A stretch of 64,000 nt of DNA from Streptomyces sclerotialus (GCF_040907265.1 NZ_JBFOHP010000002.1:806001-870000); one strand, 5' to 3'; numbered from the stretch's first letter, positions 9,357-20,662 are shown. A program made the numbers and translations. Notes: generated from the sequence alone by a model not told the origin.

Positions 9357-9403
9357 CAGGAGGGGGAGGGACGTCCGCACCACGGACGTCCCTCCCCCTC
9401 CTG
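9357..9403. terminator. Perfect 21-bp inverted repeat, bidirectional terminator
   Basis: Bases 9357-9377 are exactly complementary to 9383-9403, leaving a five-base loop (CACCA). It sits between the ends of two convergent operons (plus strand stop at 9311, minus strand stop at 9410). There is no long T-run, which is usual for high-GC actinobacterial terminators. A second GC-rich dyad lies at about 9314-9350. Confidence 0.85.
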
Positions 9404-9409
9404 GCGTGT

Positions 9410-10531
9410 TCAGACGGTGTGTGCCGCGGTGTCCCACAGGTGGGCGGGCCGGCCGCAGCGCAGCGCCTCCCAGGCAGCGCGGCGGTAGCACCCGGCGACC
9501 AGCCCGTCGCGCACCAGCCCCGAAGCGCCGTGCAGATGGACCGCGTCGCGCGTCACGTCGAGGGAGGTCTCCGCCGTCAGCGCGATCAGCCCGGCCGCCT
9601 CGCCCACGGTGAGCCGGTCCTTGTCCAGGTCCCGGGCCGCGTCGTCCACCGCCCAGCGCACGGCGTCCAGCCGGGCGAGCAGCCCCGCCACCCGCAGCCG
9701 CGGGGCCTGGTGCTTGACCAGTGCCTGCCCGAACTGCTGCCGGCCGCGGATCCGGGACACCACAGCGGTCAGCGCCGCCGCCGTGATGCCGGCCAGCAGC
9801 GAGGCCTGGTGGACTGCGGCCCGCAGGCCCACGCGGGCGAGCGCCTGCTCGGCGGCGAGGCCGCGCAGCAGCACCGCCTCGGCCGGCAGCCGGGCGTCGT
9901 CGAAGACCGCCCCGGACACCGCTCCCCCGCCGTGGTCGCGCAGCGGCCGTACCTCGACGCCCGCGGCCGGCAGGTCCACCAGCGCGACGCACGGCCCGTC
10001 CGGGCCGCTCGCCAGGACCAGCAGTGAACCGGCGCCGACTCCGGCGGCGAACGGGCCGCCGGTGCCGGTCAGCACGATGCCGCCGGTCCCGCCGTCCGGT
10101 TTCCAGGTGACGCCGGGCGGTACGGTGCCGCGCGGGTCCGGCAGCCGGCCCGGTACGGCGAGGGGGTGCTCCCCGGCCCGTACCCGGTCCAGGAGGGCGT
10201 CGGCCGCCTCCGGTGCGGCGGGGCCGAGCCCGGCGAGCAGGTCGAGGGCGAGCAGGGTGTCGGTCAGTGGTACGGGCTGCATCGCGTTGCCCGCCTCCTC
10301 GCACACCATCGCGAGGACGGCCTGGCCGAGGTCGAGGCCGTCCGTGCCGATGGGCAGTGCGAACTCCCAGGCGCCGACCTGGGTCAGCGCCTCCCAGGAG
10401 GCGGCGGGCGTGTCCCCGCCGGCCTCCAGGCCCTGCCGTACGGTGAGCCGCAGCTGCCGGAAGAGGGCGTCCTCGTCCTCCCGCTCCCGCCAGCGCTCGG
10501 CTCTCCCGCCGGCCTCCGTGGTCGTCGTCAC
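9410..10531 (-). CDS. Acyl-CoA-dehydrogenase-like flavoprotein (small partner)
   Basis: The 373-residue protein belongs to the acyl-CoA dehydrogenase superfamily. The C-terminal helical domain is clear: RIRGRQQFGQALVKHQ, then SLDVTRDAVHLHGASG, the usual FAD/substrate-contacting region. The N-terminal and middle domains are recognisable but divergent. It starts at a GTG overlapping the stop of the next upstream gene (GTGA), another acyl-CoA-dehydrogenase homologue. Such adjacent pairs occur as alpha2-beta2 enzymes (for example mycobacterial FadE pairs). In NRPS clusters family members can desaturate or oxygenate carrier-bound substrates; which applies here is unknown. It is the last gene of the operon before the 9357-9403 terminator. 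Confidence 0.85.
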   Translation of the reverse strand: MTTTTEAGGRAERWREREDEDALFRQLRLTVRQGLEAGGDTPAASWEALTQVGAWEFALPIGTDGLDLGQAVLAMVCEEAGNAMQPVPLTDTLLALDLLAGLGPAAPEAADALLDRVRAGEHPLAVPGRLPDPRGTVPPGVTWKPDGGTGGIVLTGTGGPFAAGVGAGSLLVLASGPDGPCVALVDLPAAGVEVRPLRDHGGGAVSGAVFDDARLPAEAVLLRGLAAEQALARVGLRAAVHQASLLAGITAAALTAVVSRIRGRQQFGQALVKHQAPRLRVAGLLARLDAVRWAVDDAARDLDKDRLTVGEAAGLIALTAETSLDVTRDAVHLHGASGLVRDGLVAGCYRRAAWEALRCGRPAHLWDTAAHTV

Positions 10532-11718
10532 GGCCGTACCTCCGCCCCTGAGTCGAGACGCAGCCGGGCCAGCGTCTCCAGCATCATTTCGGCGGTGCCG
10601 CCGGATATCCGCATCCCGGGTGCTTCGCGCAGCGCCGCGTCGAGTGGGTGTGCCACCCCGTCGACCCGGGGGTCGTCGAGGGTCATGCTCCGGTCGCCGT
10701 CGAGCTCGGCGGCCCACCAGGCCACCTCGGCGGCGAGTTCGGTGGTGTACCACTTGGCGGCCGCGGCCTCGTCCTCGTTGAGTTCGCCCCGGTCCAGCCG
10801 GGTGAGGACGCGGCGGACCAGCGTCCCGGCGGCGAGCAGCCGGGCGTTGAGCTTGGCGAGCCCGATCTGGTCGTGCTGGCCGGCTTCGAGGCGGTCGCTG
10901 TGTCCCTCCAGCCGCTCCAGGGCGGCGCGGTACCAGCGCAGGGCCTTGACGTAGTAGTCGAGGCCGGTGCGTTCGAACGCCAGGGTCTTGACGACGATGG
11001 CCCAGCCCTGCCCGATCTCGCCGACCACGTCGTCGGCGGTCACCGCCACCCCGTCCAGGGTGACTTCGTGGAAGGCGTCGTCGCCGATGCCGGGGATCGG
11101 CCGGATGGTGACGCCCGGCTGGGCGAGGGGCACCAGGAACAGGCTGAGCGCGTCGTTCTCGCCGCGGGCGAGGCACAGCCCGTAGTCGGCGAGCCCGGCG
11201 AAGAGGGAGTGGACCTTGGTGCCGTACAGCTTGTGGCCGCCGTTGCCGTCGGCGACGGCTCGGGTGGAGAGGATGTTGAGGTCGGACCCGGCCTGCGGCT
11301 CGCTGAAGAGCACGCAGCCGAACGCCGTGCCGGCCGCGAAGCCCGGCAGATGCCGGGCCTTCATCTCGGGGCTCGCGACGTTGAGCAGCGTGGAACCGAC
11401 GATCTGCACGGTGAGGGTGTGCAGCAGGTCCGGTACGTCGTGCATGGCCAGCTCCTCGACCAGCACGGCGGCGGCGACCTGGCTGACGCCCCGGCCGCCG
11501 TACTCCGTGGGCCACTGGGGGGCGAGCAGGCCCGCCTGCCCCAGCGCCAGGTGGACGGGCCGGGGGTCACGGGTGCGCCGGGCCTCGGCGACCGGCGCCG
11601 AGACGAGGACGTCGTGCACCTCTTCCCGCAGGGCGCGCATCGGCGTGCGGGGCACGTCCGGGCCGGACCGGACGAGTCCGCAGTCCGCGGGTGCGCGGTA
11701 GAACTCGGTGGTGAGCAA
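10528..11718 (-). CDS. Acyl-CoA-dehydrogenase-like flavoprotein (large partner)
   Basis: The 396-residue protein is an acyl-CoA dehydrogenase homologue with the hallmark GCVLFSEPQAGSDL (FAD-binding middle domain) and the C-terminal RISGGTAEMMLETLAR region. In medium-chain acyl-CoA dehydrogenase the catalytic Glu lies just before the matching G-T (YEGTSQ); here that position is Gly, so a base elsewhere or a different reaction is needed. The start is assigned to a TTG at 11718, preceded by GGGAG; it is 10 nt after the upstream stop. An internal ATG at 11640 would remove the first 26 residues and is less well supported. With its overlapping neighbour it probably forms a hetero-oligomer acting on the peptide or a carrier-bound intermediate. 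Confidence 0.87.
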   Translation of the reverse strand: MLTTEFYRAPADCGLVRSGPDVPRTPMRALREEVHDVLVSAPVAEARRTRDPRPVHLALGQAGLLAPQWPTEYGGRGVSQVAAAVLVEELAMHDVPDLLHTLTVQIVGSTLLNVASPEMKARHLPGFAAGTAFGCVLFSEPQAGSDLNILSTRAVADGNGGHKLYGTKVHSLFAGLADYGLCLARGENDALSLFLVPLAQPGVTIRPIPGIGDDAFHEVTLDGVAVTADDVVGEIGQGWAIVVKTLAFERTGLDYYVKALRWYRAALERLEGHSDRLEAGQHDQIGLAKLNARLLAAGTLVRRVLTRLDRGELNEDEAAAAKWYTTELAAEVAWWAAELDGDRSMTLDDPRVDGVAHPLDAALREAPGMRISGGTAEMMLETLARLRLDSGAEVRP

Positions 11719-11728
11719 AGGGGACTCC

Positions 11729-13189
11729 CTAGTGCCGGGTGCGGACGGGGGCGGCGGGCTCGGCGACGGCCCGGTCCAGCACCGCTTCGATTCCGGTGAG
11801 CAGTCCGCGTACGTCCTCGGGCGCTGCCGCCCGTCGGTTGTACTCGGCGGTGCCGCCGATCCGCCCGTCGCGCTCGGTCAGGCCGATGCAGGCGAGCGTG
11901 GCGGCGGGGTCCGGGCTGTAGAGCTCCAGATGGCGGGCGGGTGGCCCGGGCAGCTGGCTCACCTCGATCCCGGGCAGGCCGAACGGGACGGCCGGGTAGT
12001 TGTGGAGGGCGAACAGGACGCGGTACGGCGGCGGGGTGCCGGGCCCGAACAGCGCGTCCACCGGCAGCCGCTGGTGGCTGAGCGCGTCCGCTACGGCGGC
12101 GCGGGTACGGTGCAGCAGCTCCGGGAAGGCCGCGCCGCCGGCGAGGTCGATCCGGATCGGCACGACGGTGGTGAACTGCCCGACGGCGTCCTCCAGCCGG
12201 TCCGAGAAACGTCCGGCGGCAGGCGTGCCGATCACCGCTTCGTCGCGCCCTTCGCGCCGGGCGAGGACCACGGCGAGCGCCGTCAGCAGCGTCATGAAGG
12301 GGGTGGCCCCCTCGGCCGCGCCGAGCGCGAGCCCGGCGTCGACCGGGCCGCGGCCGAGCCGGACCGGGAGATGCCCCCGCTCGAACCCGCCGGGGGCCCG
12401 CGGCGCCGGCGGGGCGTCGGCGAACACCGCCCGGCGGGCGGCCAGCTCGGCGGTGCCCTCCGGTCCGGCCAGCCAGCGGCTCTGCCAGTCGGCGTAGTCC
12501 GTGAACTGCAGCCCCGGCGGGGGGAGGCTGTCCGCGCCGTCCCGGTACCCGGCCGCGAGACCGGTCAGGAACACACCGGACGACCAGCCGTCGAAGACCC
12601 CCAGGTGGGAGGCGAGCACCAGGACGTGCTCGTCGGGTGCCAGCCGCAGCAGCCGGAAGCGGCTGGTGCGGCCGGTGCCCAGGTCGAGGGCGGCGTCGGC
12701 GCTCTCGGTGAGCTCGTGCCGGACGCGGTCGGCGCGGGCGTCCTCGCCGTACGCGGAGAGGTCGGTACGGGTGAGCCGCAGGACCGGTTCCTCGTCCACG
12801 TACAGCCGCGGCGCCGCCGTGCCGTCCGCGGCCAGCCGGGTGCGCAGCGCCTCGTGGCGGCGGAGTACGCCGGTGAGCGCGTCCCGCAGCCGGTCGTGGT
12901 CGAGGCGGCCCTCGAGGCGTACGGCGTGCGAGCCGGTGCCCGGTGCGCCGCCCGTTCCCGGCTGTGCGGGGGCCCGGCCCGTGCCGTGTTCCCGGTGCCA
13001 CAGCCGGGTCAGCAGCGCGGTGGCCGGGACCGGCCCGGCGCCGGAGCGCGGGGCCGGGCGGCCGGGCACGGGGCTGCGGGCCGCGAGGAGCAGCCGTGCG
13101 AGCTCGCGCCGGGACTCGGGCAGCGCGGCGAGTGCTCCTTCGACCCCCGCGGTGGCGCCGGGCGGCGCCGACCCGGCCGGGGTGGTCAT
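11729..13189 (-). CDS. Free-standing condensation-domain protein with altered active site
   Basis: The 486-residue protein is a single C domain without A or T domains. The N-terminal about 60 residues are low-complexity; the rest has C-domain landmarks: HEALRTRL (C2 region), a C3 core reading [10 protein letters not shown], and [12 protein letters not shown]. In active C domains C3 is HHxxxDG and the second His is catalytic. Here the pair is His195-Leu196, so the catalytic His is replaced by Leu while DGW is kept. The domain may be structural, may recruit a partner enzyme, or may use another mechanism. The start overlaps the stop of the C-A-T gene by ATGA, and the flavoprotein gene follows after 10 nt, so all are likely made together. 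Confidence 0.9.
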   Translation of the reverse strand: MTTPAGSAPPGATAGVEGALAALPESRRELARLLLAARSPVPGRPAPRSGAGPVPATALLTRLWHREHGTGRAPAQPGTGGAPGTGSHAVRLEGRLDHDRLRDALTGVLRRHEALRTRLAADGTAAPRLYVDEEPVLRLTRTDLSAYGEDARADRVRHELTESADAALDLGTGRTSRFRLLRLAPDEHVLVLASHLGVFDGWSSGVFLTGLAAGYRDGADSLPPPGLQFTDYADWQSRWLAGPEGTAELAARRAVFADAPPAPRAPGGFERGHLPVRLGRGPVDAGLALGAAEGATPFMTLLTALAVVLARREGRDEAVIGTPAAGRFSDRLEDAVGQFTTVVPIRIDLAGGAAFPELLHRTRAAVADALSHQRLPVDALFGPGTPPPYRVLFALHNYPAVPFGLPGIEVSQLPGPPARHLELYSPDPAATLACIGLTERDGRIGGTAEYNRRAAAPEDVRGLLTGIEAVLDRAVAEPAAPVRTRH

Positions 13190-16100
13190 CTCGGACCGTC
13201 CGGGGTCTGGAGGGAGCCGAGCAGGGCGGCGGCTTCCTCGTCGCTCATGTTCTCGATCTGCTCGAAGACCGCGAGCAGCCGGTCCTGTTCGCCCGCCGCC
13301 TCGGCCTTGGCCGCGCGGACCAGGTCGGCGAGGCCGGCGACGGTGGGCCGGCTGAAGAAGTCGGCGAGGGCGATGTCGATGCCGAACACGGCGCGGACCC
13401 GGGACACCACGATGGTGGCCTGGAGCGAGCTGCCGCCGAGCGCGAAGAAGTCGCCCTCGACGTCCGGGCTGGACCACTCCAGCAGCGGGGTGAGGATGTC
13501 CCGGCAGATCTGTTCCTCGATCGCGTCGCGGGGTGCGGTGCCGCCCTCGGCGGCCTGGTCGGCGGGGAGCGGCAGCGCCGCGGTGTCGACCTTGCCGTGC
13601 GGGGTGAGGGGCAGCTCGGGGAGGACCACGACGACCGGCACCATGTAGCCGGGCAGCCGGGCGGCGGCGTAGGCGCGCACGCCCTCCGCGTCGGCGACCT
13701 CGGAGGCGTAGGCCCCGACCTGCTCGACCGTCACGTAGGCGACGAGCATCCGCTCGCCGCCGGCGGCGGGCCGGTCCACGGCGACGGCCTGCTGGACGGA
13801 GGGGTGGCCGGTGAGGACGGCCTCGACCTCACCCGGTTCGATCCGGTGGCCGCGCAGTTTGAGCTGGCGGTCGGTGCGGCCGAGGAAGTCCAGGTTGCCG
13901 CCGGGCAGCCAGCGGACGAGGTCGCCGGTGCGGTACAGCCGGGCGGTCTCCGGGCCGTCCGCGAAGGGATTGTCGACGAACCGCTCGGCGGTCAGTTCGG
14001 GGCGGCCGAGGTAGCCGCGTGCCACGCCGGGTCCTGCCACGCAGAGTTCACCGGGTACGCCGGGCGGCACCGGGCGCAGCCGGGCGTCGAGCACGAACGC
14101 CTGGTGGCCCGGCATCGGGCGGCCGATCGGCGGATTGCGGTCGTAGCTGCCGGTGCAGTCCATCAGGGTGACCGCGACGGTGGCCTCGGTCGGGCCGTAT
14201 CCGTTGACGAAGCGGCGCTCGCCTTGCGTCCATTCGGCGACGAGCCGGCCGGGGAACGCCTCGCCGCCGACCGACACCAGCCGCAGGTCCGGCAGCCGGG
14301 ACTGGTCCAGCAGCGGCAGCAGGGCGGGCGGCAGTTCCGCGACGGTCACCGCGTCCGTGCGCATCCGGGCCTCCAGCAGGGCCGGGTCGCGGCGCTCGTC
14401 GTCGGTGGCGACGACGAGTTCACCGCCGGCCAGCAGGGTGCTGAACACCTCGAAGACGGACACGTCGAAGGTGAGCGGGGCGAACTGCAGCACCCGGTCC
14501 TGGGCGCCGATCTCGTACGCCTTGGCGATGGTGCGGGAGAAGTGGGTGACCGACCGGTGCTCGATCATCACGCCCTTGGGCGTGCCGCTGCTGCCGGAGG
14601 TGTAGAGCACGTACGCCAGGTCGCCGGGGGTCGACGACGGCGCGAGGGAGGGTACTTCGCGGACCGGTGCCGTCGAGCCCGTCTGGACCAGCTCCAGCGG
14701 TACGGGCAGCTCGGCGGCGGCGTCGACGAGGGCGTGCCGCACCTTGGCGTCGGCGAGGACGGTCCTGGTCCGCTCGGCGGGCGCCGCCGGGTCGAGCGGT
14801 ACGTAGTGGGCACCGGCCTTGAGGATGCCGAGGAGTCCGGCGACGGCCGCCGGGCCGCGGCCGGCGCACACGGCCACCGGGTCGCCGTGCCGGACGCCCC
14901 GGTCGCGGAGCCGGTGGGCGATGGCCTCGGACCAGCGGTCGAGCGCGGCGTAGTCGAGGCGGGTGCTGCCGTGCCGGACGGCGACCGCGTCCGGGGAGAT
15001 GGTGGCGCGCTCGCGGAACGCGCGGTCCAGGGTGGTGGTCCAGGCGGCCTCGTCGACCGGTCCGCCGCGGGAGAGTTCGCGGGCGTGCCGGGAGGCCGCC
15101 GGCTCCTCGACCAGGGTCAGCTCGCCGACCTGGACGTCCGGGTGCTGCGCGACCTGTTCCAGGATCCGCTGGAAGGCGGCGAGGAGGGCGGCGGCCGTGC
15201 CGTGCCGGTAGAGGGAGGTGTTGTACTCCAGGGACAGTTCCAGGCCGTCGTTCTCGCCGACCAGGAAGCTCATGTCGAACTTGGCGGCGCCGTCGTGCAG
15301 CTGGTCCATGGCGAACTCGACGCCGGCGGCCTCCGCGCGGTGGGTGCCCCAGCGGCCGAGCGAGGTGAACTCGATCTGGAAGAGCGGGTGCCGCAGCGGG
15401 TCGCGGACCGGGCGGACGGCCTCCACGACCTGCTCGAAGGGCAGCTCGCTGTGGGTGAAGGCGTCCATGACCGTGCCCGCGGTGCGGCTGACCAGCTCGC
15501 GGAAGGTGAGGTCGTCCGTGACCTCGGTGCGCAGCGTGATCATCTGTACGAAGCAGCCGATGACGCGTTCCAGGTCGGGGTGCGGGCGGGAGGCGCTGGC
15601 GGTGCCGACGACGACGTCCTCGGTGCGGGTCCAGTGCCGCAGGGTGGCGTTGAAGGCGGCGAGCAGGGTGGTGAAGACGGTGGTACCGCTGCTCTCGGCG
15701 ACCTCGTTCAGCCGGTCCAGGAGCTCCTGGGAAAGGTTGATCTTCAGGCCGCGCCCGTCGCCGCGGGTCTCGGGGCTGCGCGGGTGGTCGGTCATGATCT
15801 CGGTGGCCTGCGCGCCGGCCAGGAGCTGCCGCCACTTGTCGGCCAGCGCCCTGCCGTGCTCCTCGTTCTCCAGCTTGGCGCGCTGCCAGGCGGCGAAGTC
15901 GGCGTACTCCACGGCTAGTTCGGGGCACTGGGGGCGCCGGCCGGCCGCCGCCTCCGCGTAGTGGGAGGTCAGTTCCTCGGTGAAGATCCGGGTGGAGCCC
16001 GGGTCCCAGACGACGTGGTGGACGACCCACAGCAGGACGTGCCGGTCGGCGGCCAGGCGCACCAGGTGGGCCCGTACGGGCGGCGCGGCGGCCAGGTCGA

Positions 16101-16545
16101 AGGGGGCCGCGGCGCAGGTCTCGGTGAGCTCGCGCAGCTCCCGGTCGGCGTCGTCGCTGCCGGACAGGTCGGTGGACAGGACGCCGAGGACGAACCCGGG
16201 TACGGGCTCCTGCCAGGGGACCCCGTCGACCTCGACGAGTCTGCTGTGCAGCACCTGGTGTCCGGAGACCACCGCGTTCAGTGCCTCGTGGAGGGCTGCC
16301 CGGTCCAGCTGTCCGGACAGCCGTATCGCCAGGGCGATGTTGTTGCGGGCCTTGCCGGCGCCGAGCCGGTCCACGAACCACATCTGCTCCTGCTGGAAGG
16401 AGGTGCGGGAGCGCGGTCCGTGGTCGGTGCGCTTGAGCTCGGCGCGGCGGCCGACGCCGGCGGTCATCTGGTTGCGCATCCGGCCGAGGAGACGGGACCG
16501 CTGGCCCTGGGGCAGCCGGCCGAGCCGTTCGGCGAGATCAGACAT
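13186..16545 (-). CDS. NRPS elongation module C-A-T
   Basis: The 1119-residue protein has a condensation domain (about 45-475; core HHVVWDPGS near residue 176, with Pro for the usual Gly after Asp), an adenylation domain (about 510-1000; [38 protein letters not shown]) and a carrier domain (about 1005-1085; LGGSS). There is no epimerization, methylation or termination domain. The A domain keeps Asp235 in [10 protein letters not shown], so an alpha-amino acid is expected; my hand-read code, roughly D-V-F-E-V-V-G-V, does not match a substrate I know. The ATG at 16545 has a GGAGG site and lies 8 nt inside the upstream gene. It probably acts before the C-A-T-TE protein or receives the oxazoline-containing chain. 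Confidence 0.93.
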   Translation of the reverse strand: MSDLAERLGRLPQGQRSRLLGRMRNQMTAGVGRRAELKRTDHGPRSRTSFQQEQMWFVDRLGAGKARNNIALAIRLSGQLDRAALHEALNAVVSGHQVLHSRLVEVDGVPWQEPVPGFVLGVLSTDLSGSDDADRELRELTETCAAAPFDLAAAPPVRAHLVRLAADRHVLLWVVHHVVWDPGSTRIFTEELTSHYAEAAAGRRPQCPELAVEYADFAAWQRAKLENEEHGRALADKWRQLLAGAQATEIMTDHPRSPETRGDGRGLKINLSQELLDRLNEVAESSGTTVFTTLLAAFNATLRHWTRTEDVVVGTASASRPHPDLERVIGCFVQMITLRTEVTDDLTFRELVSRTAGTVMDAFTHSELPFEQVVEAVRPVRDPLRHPLFQIEFTSLGRWGTHRAEAAGVEFAMDQLHDGAAKFDMSFLVGENDGLELSLEYNTSLYRHGTAAALLAAFQRILEQVAQHPDVQVGELTLVEEPAASRHARELSRGGPVDEAAWTTTLDRAFRERATISPDAVAVRHGSTRLDYAALDRWSEAIAHRLRDRGVRHGDPVAVCAGRGPAAVAGLLGILKAGAHYVPLDPAAPAERTRTVLADAKVRHALVDAAAELPVPLELVQTGSTAPVREVPSLAPSSTPGDLAYVLYTSGSSGTPKGVMIEHRSVTHFSRTIAKAYEIGAQDRVLQFAPLTFDVSVFEVFSTLLAGGELVVATDDERRDPALLEARMRTDAVTVAELPPALLPLLDQSRLPDLRLVSVGGEAFPGRLVAEWTQGERRFVNGYGPTEATVAVTLMDCTGSYDRNPPIGRPMPGHQAFVLDARLRPVPPGVPGELCVAGPGVARGYLGRPELTAERFVDNPFADGPETARLYRTGDLVRWLPGGNLDFLGRTDRQLKLRGHRIEPGEVEAVLTGHPSVQQAVAVDRPAAGGERMLVAYVTVEQVGAYASEVADAEGVRAYAAARLPGYMVPVVVVLPELPLTPHGKVDTAALPLPADQAAEGGTAPRDAIEEQICRDILTPLLEWSSPDVEGDFFALGGSSLQATIVVSRVRAVFGIDIALADFFSRPTVAGLADLVRAAKAEAAGEQDRLLAVFEQIENMSDEEAAALLGSLQTPDGPR

Positions 16546-19500
16546 GGGTTCCTCCGTTGCGGTGCAGGTCGGCGAGTAGTGCGGCGAGCCGGTCGGGCAG
16601 GTGCTTGGCGAAGTAGTGGCGGCCGCCGGGGAGCACGGCGAGCCGCAGGTCGGCGGCGTACCGGCCCCAGGCACGGAATCCCTGTGCGTAGCCTTCGGTC
16701 GCGTCGTCGGCGTCACCGATGACGCAGGTGACCGGCGTGACCAGCGGCTTCTCGAAGCCGTCCGGGGTACGGGCGAAGAAGCGCGCGGCTTCGGTCATGT
16801 CGTGCCGGACCATCCGGAGCACGGCGGTGAGGTCGCTGTCGTCGAGCACGCCGTCGAAGCCGTCCATGGCGGTCAGGTAGGCGACGAGGTCGTCGTCACC
16901 GGAGACGCGCTCCATCTCCAGGGCGTGTTCCGGGTCCTCGTCGGGCAGCGCTGCCGCCAGGTGGAGGGCGACCGGCCGCTGTCCGCTGCGCTCCAGGACG
17001 TGCGTGGTCTCCAGCGCGGTGACGACTCCGGCGCAGTGTCCGTACACCGCGTACGGTCCGCTGACGGTCCGGGCGATCTCCGCGGCGGCCAGCTCGGCGA
17101 ACTCGGCGACCGGCAGCATGGGTCCGGGCCGCAGCGGGTCGTGGCCGGGCGGGGAGACCGCCAGCAGCTCGATGTGCGGCGGCAGGTGGGCGGCCAGCGG
17201 CTGGTAGGCGATGGCGTCCCCGCCGCCGTGCGGGAAACAGACCAGGGTGAGGGTGACGGTGCCGGCGGGGCGCTCGGGCGTGAGCCGGTGCAGCAGCCGG
17301 TGCGGTACCGCGCCGCCGCCGGCCGGGCCGGCGAGTTCGGCGGCCCGGGCGGCGAGCCCGGCCGGGGTCGGGTTGCTGAAGAGGTCGACGACGCGCAGGG
17401 CGGCCGCGCCGCCCTGCGGGAGCGCCGCGGCGACGGCCCGTACCGCGCGTACGGCCGCGAACGAGTCCCCGCCGAGGGCGAAGAAGTCGTCGTCGGACCC
17501 GACGGCGGGGACGCCGAGCACCTCGGCCCAGACGGCGGCGATGCGCTGGGCGGTGGCGTGGCCCGCGGTGTCCGGGGCCGGCTGCGGTGCTGCGGCGGGC
17601 CCGGCCTCCGGGGCCGGCCGCTGAGGTGCGGCGGACGGCCCGGTCCGCGGGGCGGGCAGGGCGTTGCGGTCCACCTTGCCGTTGGGGCTGAGCGGCAGCC
17701 GGTCCAGTACCACCAGGTCGGCGGGCACGCAGTGCGGCGGCAGGACGGTGGCCAGCGCGGTGCGCACGGCCGGCAGGTCCGGTTCCGTACCGTCCTCCGG
17801 GACGAGGTAACCGACGAGCCGCGCCGAGCCCGCCGCCTGCCGGGCGACGACCACGGCCTCGCGGACGCCCGGCTGCTCGCGCAGGGCGCTCTCGACCTCG
17901 CCGGGCTCGATGCGCAGGCCGTTGAGCTTGATGCGGAAGTCGGTGCGGCCGAGGAGTTCGATGGTGCCGTCCGGCCCGTAGCGGGCCAGGTCGCCGGTGC
18001 GGTACAGCCGTTCGGTGCGGCCGGGCTCCAGTTCGACGTGCACGAACTTCTCGTCGGTCAGCTCCGGCCTGCCCAGGTAGCCGCGGGCCAGGCCGACGCC
18101 GCCGAGGTGCAGCTCGCCGGGGACGCCCGCCGGGACGATGCGGTCGTGCGGGTCGAGGACGAAGGCGAGCTGGTTGGCCATCGGCCGCCCGTAGGGCAGC
18201 TTGGTCCAGCCGGGGTCGACGCGGCCGACCCGGTACTCCACGGAGTGGATGGACGCCTCGGTGGCCCCGCCGAGCGCGACGAACGCCAGCTCCGGCGCGA
18301 AGGCGCGGATGCGGTCCGGCTGGGCGACCGGGATCCAGTCGCCGCCGAGGAACGCGGTGCGCAGCTTCGGCAGTGCGGGCCCGGCGGCGTGTTCGAGCTG
18401 GTCGACGAGGAGGTCGAGCAGGGCGGGCGCGGAGTTCCACACGGTGACGCCGTGCCGCGCCATCAGGTCCGCCCAGTGCGCCGGGTCCTTGGCGGCGGCC
18501 GGGTCGGGGAGGACGAGGGTGCCGCCCGCCGCGAGCATGCCCAGCGTCTCGTACACGCTCATGTCGAAGCTCGGCGAGGACAGTGCGAGCACCGCGTCGC
18601 CCGGGCCGATGCCGTACGACCGGTTGAGGTCCAGCAGGTTGTTGACCACGCCCCGGTGTTCGAGGGCGATGCCCTTGGGGGTGCCGGTGGAGCCCGAGGT
18701 GAAGATGAGGTACGCCAGGTCGCGCGAGGTGACGGGCACGGCGGGCCGGGTGGCGGGCTGCTGGGCGAGGGCCGCGCGGTCGGTGTCCAGCAGCACCGTG
18801 GTGGCGGTGCCGGCCGGCAGCCGGCCGATCAGCTCGGAGTCGGAGACGACGATCGGCGGGGCCGCGTCGCGCAGCAGCAGGGCCAGCCGCTCGGCCGGGT
18901 AACCGGGGTCCAGCGGGACGTAGGCGCCGCCCGCCTTGAGCACGGCGAGGATCGCGGTGACCAGCCCCGGGCCGCGGCGCAGGCAGAGCGCGACGGTCCG
19001 GTCGGGGCCTGCGCCCGCCTCGATGAGCCGGTGCGCCAGCCGGTTGGCGCGCTCCTCCAGTTCCCGGTAGGTGACCGCCCAGCCGCCGAGGCCGCCGCAG
19101 AGGACGGCCGGTGCTTCGGGGCGCCGGTCGGCGTGCTGCTCGAAGAGCTGGTGCAGGCAGGCGTCCTGCGGGAAGGGGGCGCGGGTGGCGTTCCAGTCGT
19201 GCAGGGCCGCCCGCTGCTCGGCCTCGGTGAGCAGCGGCAGTTCGGACAGCGGCGCCTCCGGGCGGGCGACGGCGCCTTCGAGGGTGGTGAGGAAGTGGCC
19301 GAGCAGCCGGTCCACGGTCGAGGCGTCGAAGAGGTCGGTGGGGTACTCCACCAGGGCCCGTACGGCGGTGCCGGTGTCGTGGACGCTGATCATCAGGTCG
19401 TACTTGGTGGCGCGCGAGGCGAAGTCGAGGGGCTCGGTGCCGAGTCCGGCGAGGCCGGGCGCGGTGTCCGGGGTCTCGTCCAGCAGGAACATCACGGAGG

Positions 19501-20662
19501 TCAGCGGTGGCCGGCTGGGGTCGCGGGGCAGTCCGACGGCGTCCACGATGAGGTCGAAGGGCAGTTCCTGGTGCGCGTACGCCTGGAGCGTGGTGGTGCG
19601 GGTGGCGCGGACCAGTTCGGCGAAGCCGGGGTCGCCGCCGGTCCGGATGCGCAGCGGCAGGGTGTTGACGAAGAAGCCGATGAGTTCGCTGAAGGCGGGG
19701 TGGTCGCGCCCGGAGACGGAGGTGCCGACGACGATGTCGTCCTGGCCGGTCCAGCGGCGCAGGGTCGCGGCGAAGCCGGCCAGCATGGTCATGTAGAGCG
19801 TGGCGCCTTCGGCCTTGCCGAACTCGCGCAGCCGGCTGATGAGTCCGGCGGGCAGGTCGATGTAGCGGGAGGCCCCGGCGTGGCCGAAGACGGGCGGCCG
19901 GGGGCGGTCGGTGGGCAGGTCCACCGGTGCCGCGCCGTCGAGTTCGGTGCGCCAGAATCCGGTGAGCTGAGCCAGCCGGTCCCCGCTGACGCGCCGGCGC
20001 TGCCAGGCGGCGAAGTCGGCGTACTGGAGAGCGAGTTCGGGCAGGGCTTCGGCGGCGGCGCCGACCCGCGCCGCGTAGCCGCGCTCCAGTTCGGTGTAGA
20101 GCAGCCGCATCGACCAGCCGTCGGTGACGATGTGGTGGAGGTTGAGGACCAGGACGTGGTCGTCGGGCGCGAGCCGGCCGAGCGAGGCGCGCAGGGGTGC
20201 GGCGCCCGCGAGGTCGAAGGGGGCCGCGGCGTCCGCGTCGTAGAACGGCCGGACGGCACTCTCGTCGGGCAGTTCGGTGACGGGCAGGGGCAGCCGGAAG
20301 TCACCCAGCACCCGGGGCTCGGCCTCTTCGGCGCCCGGCCGGTCGGCGTAGACGGTGCGCAGCACCTCGTGCCGGTCGACGATCTCCTGGAGCGTGGCGT
20401 GCAGCGCGGGGACGTCGAGGGGCCCGCGGATACGGGTGGCGACCGGCACGTTGTACGCGGGGCTGCCGGGCTGGAGCTGGTCGATGAACCACAGCCGCCG
20501 CTGGGCGAAGGAGAGCGTGGGCGGCTCCGCGGCGTCCCGGCGGGCCGGCGCGGGGTCCTCCGGCGTGGCGGCACGGCTCCCGTTGCGGCCGGCGAGGGCC
20601 TGGAACAGTGCCCGGCGGGCCTTCGGCAGTGCGGCTATGCGTTCGGCGAGGGACTCGCTCAC
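16538..20662 (-). CDS. NRPS termination module C-A-T-TE with cysteine-type thioesterase
   Basis: The 1374-residue protein has a condensation domain (about 45-475; canonical HHIVTDGWS near residue 176), an adenylation domain (about 500-980; [16 protein letters not shown]), a carrier domain (about 1025-1100; LGGDS near Ser1066) and a C-terminal thioesterase (about 1135-1374). The TE nucleophile motif is GHCAG, with Cys1210 (codon TGC) where most TEs have Ser; a His in GGRHYF near the end completes the likely triad. The A domain belongs to the GGATEAS clade that includes Cys-type domains; I read roughly D-M-Y-N-F-G-L-I and make no substrate call. The GTG start at 20662 has a GGAGG site. This is the first gene of the minus-strand operon and contains its only chain-release domain. 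Confidence 0.93.
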   Translation of the reverse strand: MSESLAERIAALPKARRALFQALAGRNGSRAATPEDPAPARRDAAEPPTLSFAQRRLWFIDQLQPGSPAYNVPVATRIRGPLDVPALHATLQEIVDRHEVLRTVYADRPGAEEAEPRVLGDFRLPLPVTELPDESAVRPFYDADAAAPFDLAGAAPLRASLGRLAPDDHVLVLNLHHIVTDGWSMRLLYTELERGYAARVGAAAEALPELALQYADFAAWQRRRVSGDRLAQLTGFWRTELDGAAPVDLPTDRPRPPVFGHAGASRYIDLPAGLISRLREFGKAEGATLYMTMLAGFAATLRRWTGQDDIVVGTSVSGRDHPAFSELIGFFVNTLPLRIRTGGDPGFAELVRATRTTTLQAYAHQELPFDLIVDAVGLPRDPSRPPLTSVMFLLDETPDTAPGLAGLGTEPLDFASRATKYDLMISVHDTGTAVRALVEYPTDLFDASTVDRLLGHFLTTLEGAVARPEAPLSELPLLTEAEQRAALHDWNATRAPFPQDACLHQLFEQHADRRPEAPAVLCGGLGGWAVTYRELEERANRLAHRLIEAGAGPDRTVALCLRRGPGLVTAILAVLKAGGAYVPLDPGYPAERLALLLRDAAPPIVVSDSELIGRLPAGTATTVLLDTDRAALAQQPATRPAVPVTSRDLAYLIFTSGSTGTPKGIALEHRGVVNNLLDLNRSYGIGPGDAVLALSSPSFDMSVYETLGMLAAGGTLVLPDPAAAKDPAHWADLMARHGVTVWNSAPALLDLLVDQLEHAAGPALPKLRTAFLGGDWIPVAQPDRIRAFAPELAFVALGGATEASIHSVEYRVGRVDPGWTKLPYGRPMANQLAFVLDPHDRIVPAGVPGELHLGGVGLARGYLGRPELTDEKFVHVELEPGRTERLYRTGDLARYGPDGTIELLGRTDFRIKLNGLRIEPGEVESALREQPGVREAVVVARQAAGSARLVGYLVPEDGTEPDLPAVRTALATVLPPHCVPADLVVLDRLPLSPNGKVDRNALPAPRTGPSAAPQRPAPEAGPAAAPQPAPDTAGHATAQRIAAVWAEVLGVPAVGSDDDFFALGGDSFAAVRAVRAVAAALPQGGAAALRVVDLFSNPTPAGLAARAAELAGPAGGGAVPHRLLHRLTPERPAGTVTLTLVCFPHGGGDAIAYQPLAAHLPPHIELLAVSPPGHDPLRPGPMLPVAEFAELAAAEIARTVSGPYAVYGHCAGVVTALETTHVLERSGQRPVALHLAAALPDEDPEHALEMERVSGDDDLVAYLTAMDGFDGVLDDSDLTAVLRMVRHDMTEAARFFARTPDGFEKPLVTPVTCVIGDADDATEGYAQGFRAWGRYAADLRLAVLPGGRHYFAKHLPDRLAALLADLHRNGGTHV

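Noticed and set aside
12943..15918. A 991-codon plus-strand open frame opposite the C-A-T gene
   Set aside because: Antisense shadow; composition is low complexity and it begins and ends inside a clear NRPS gene.
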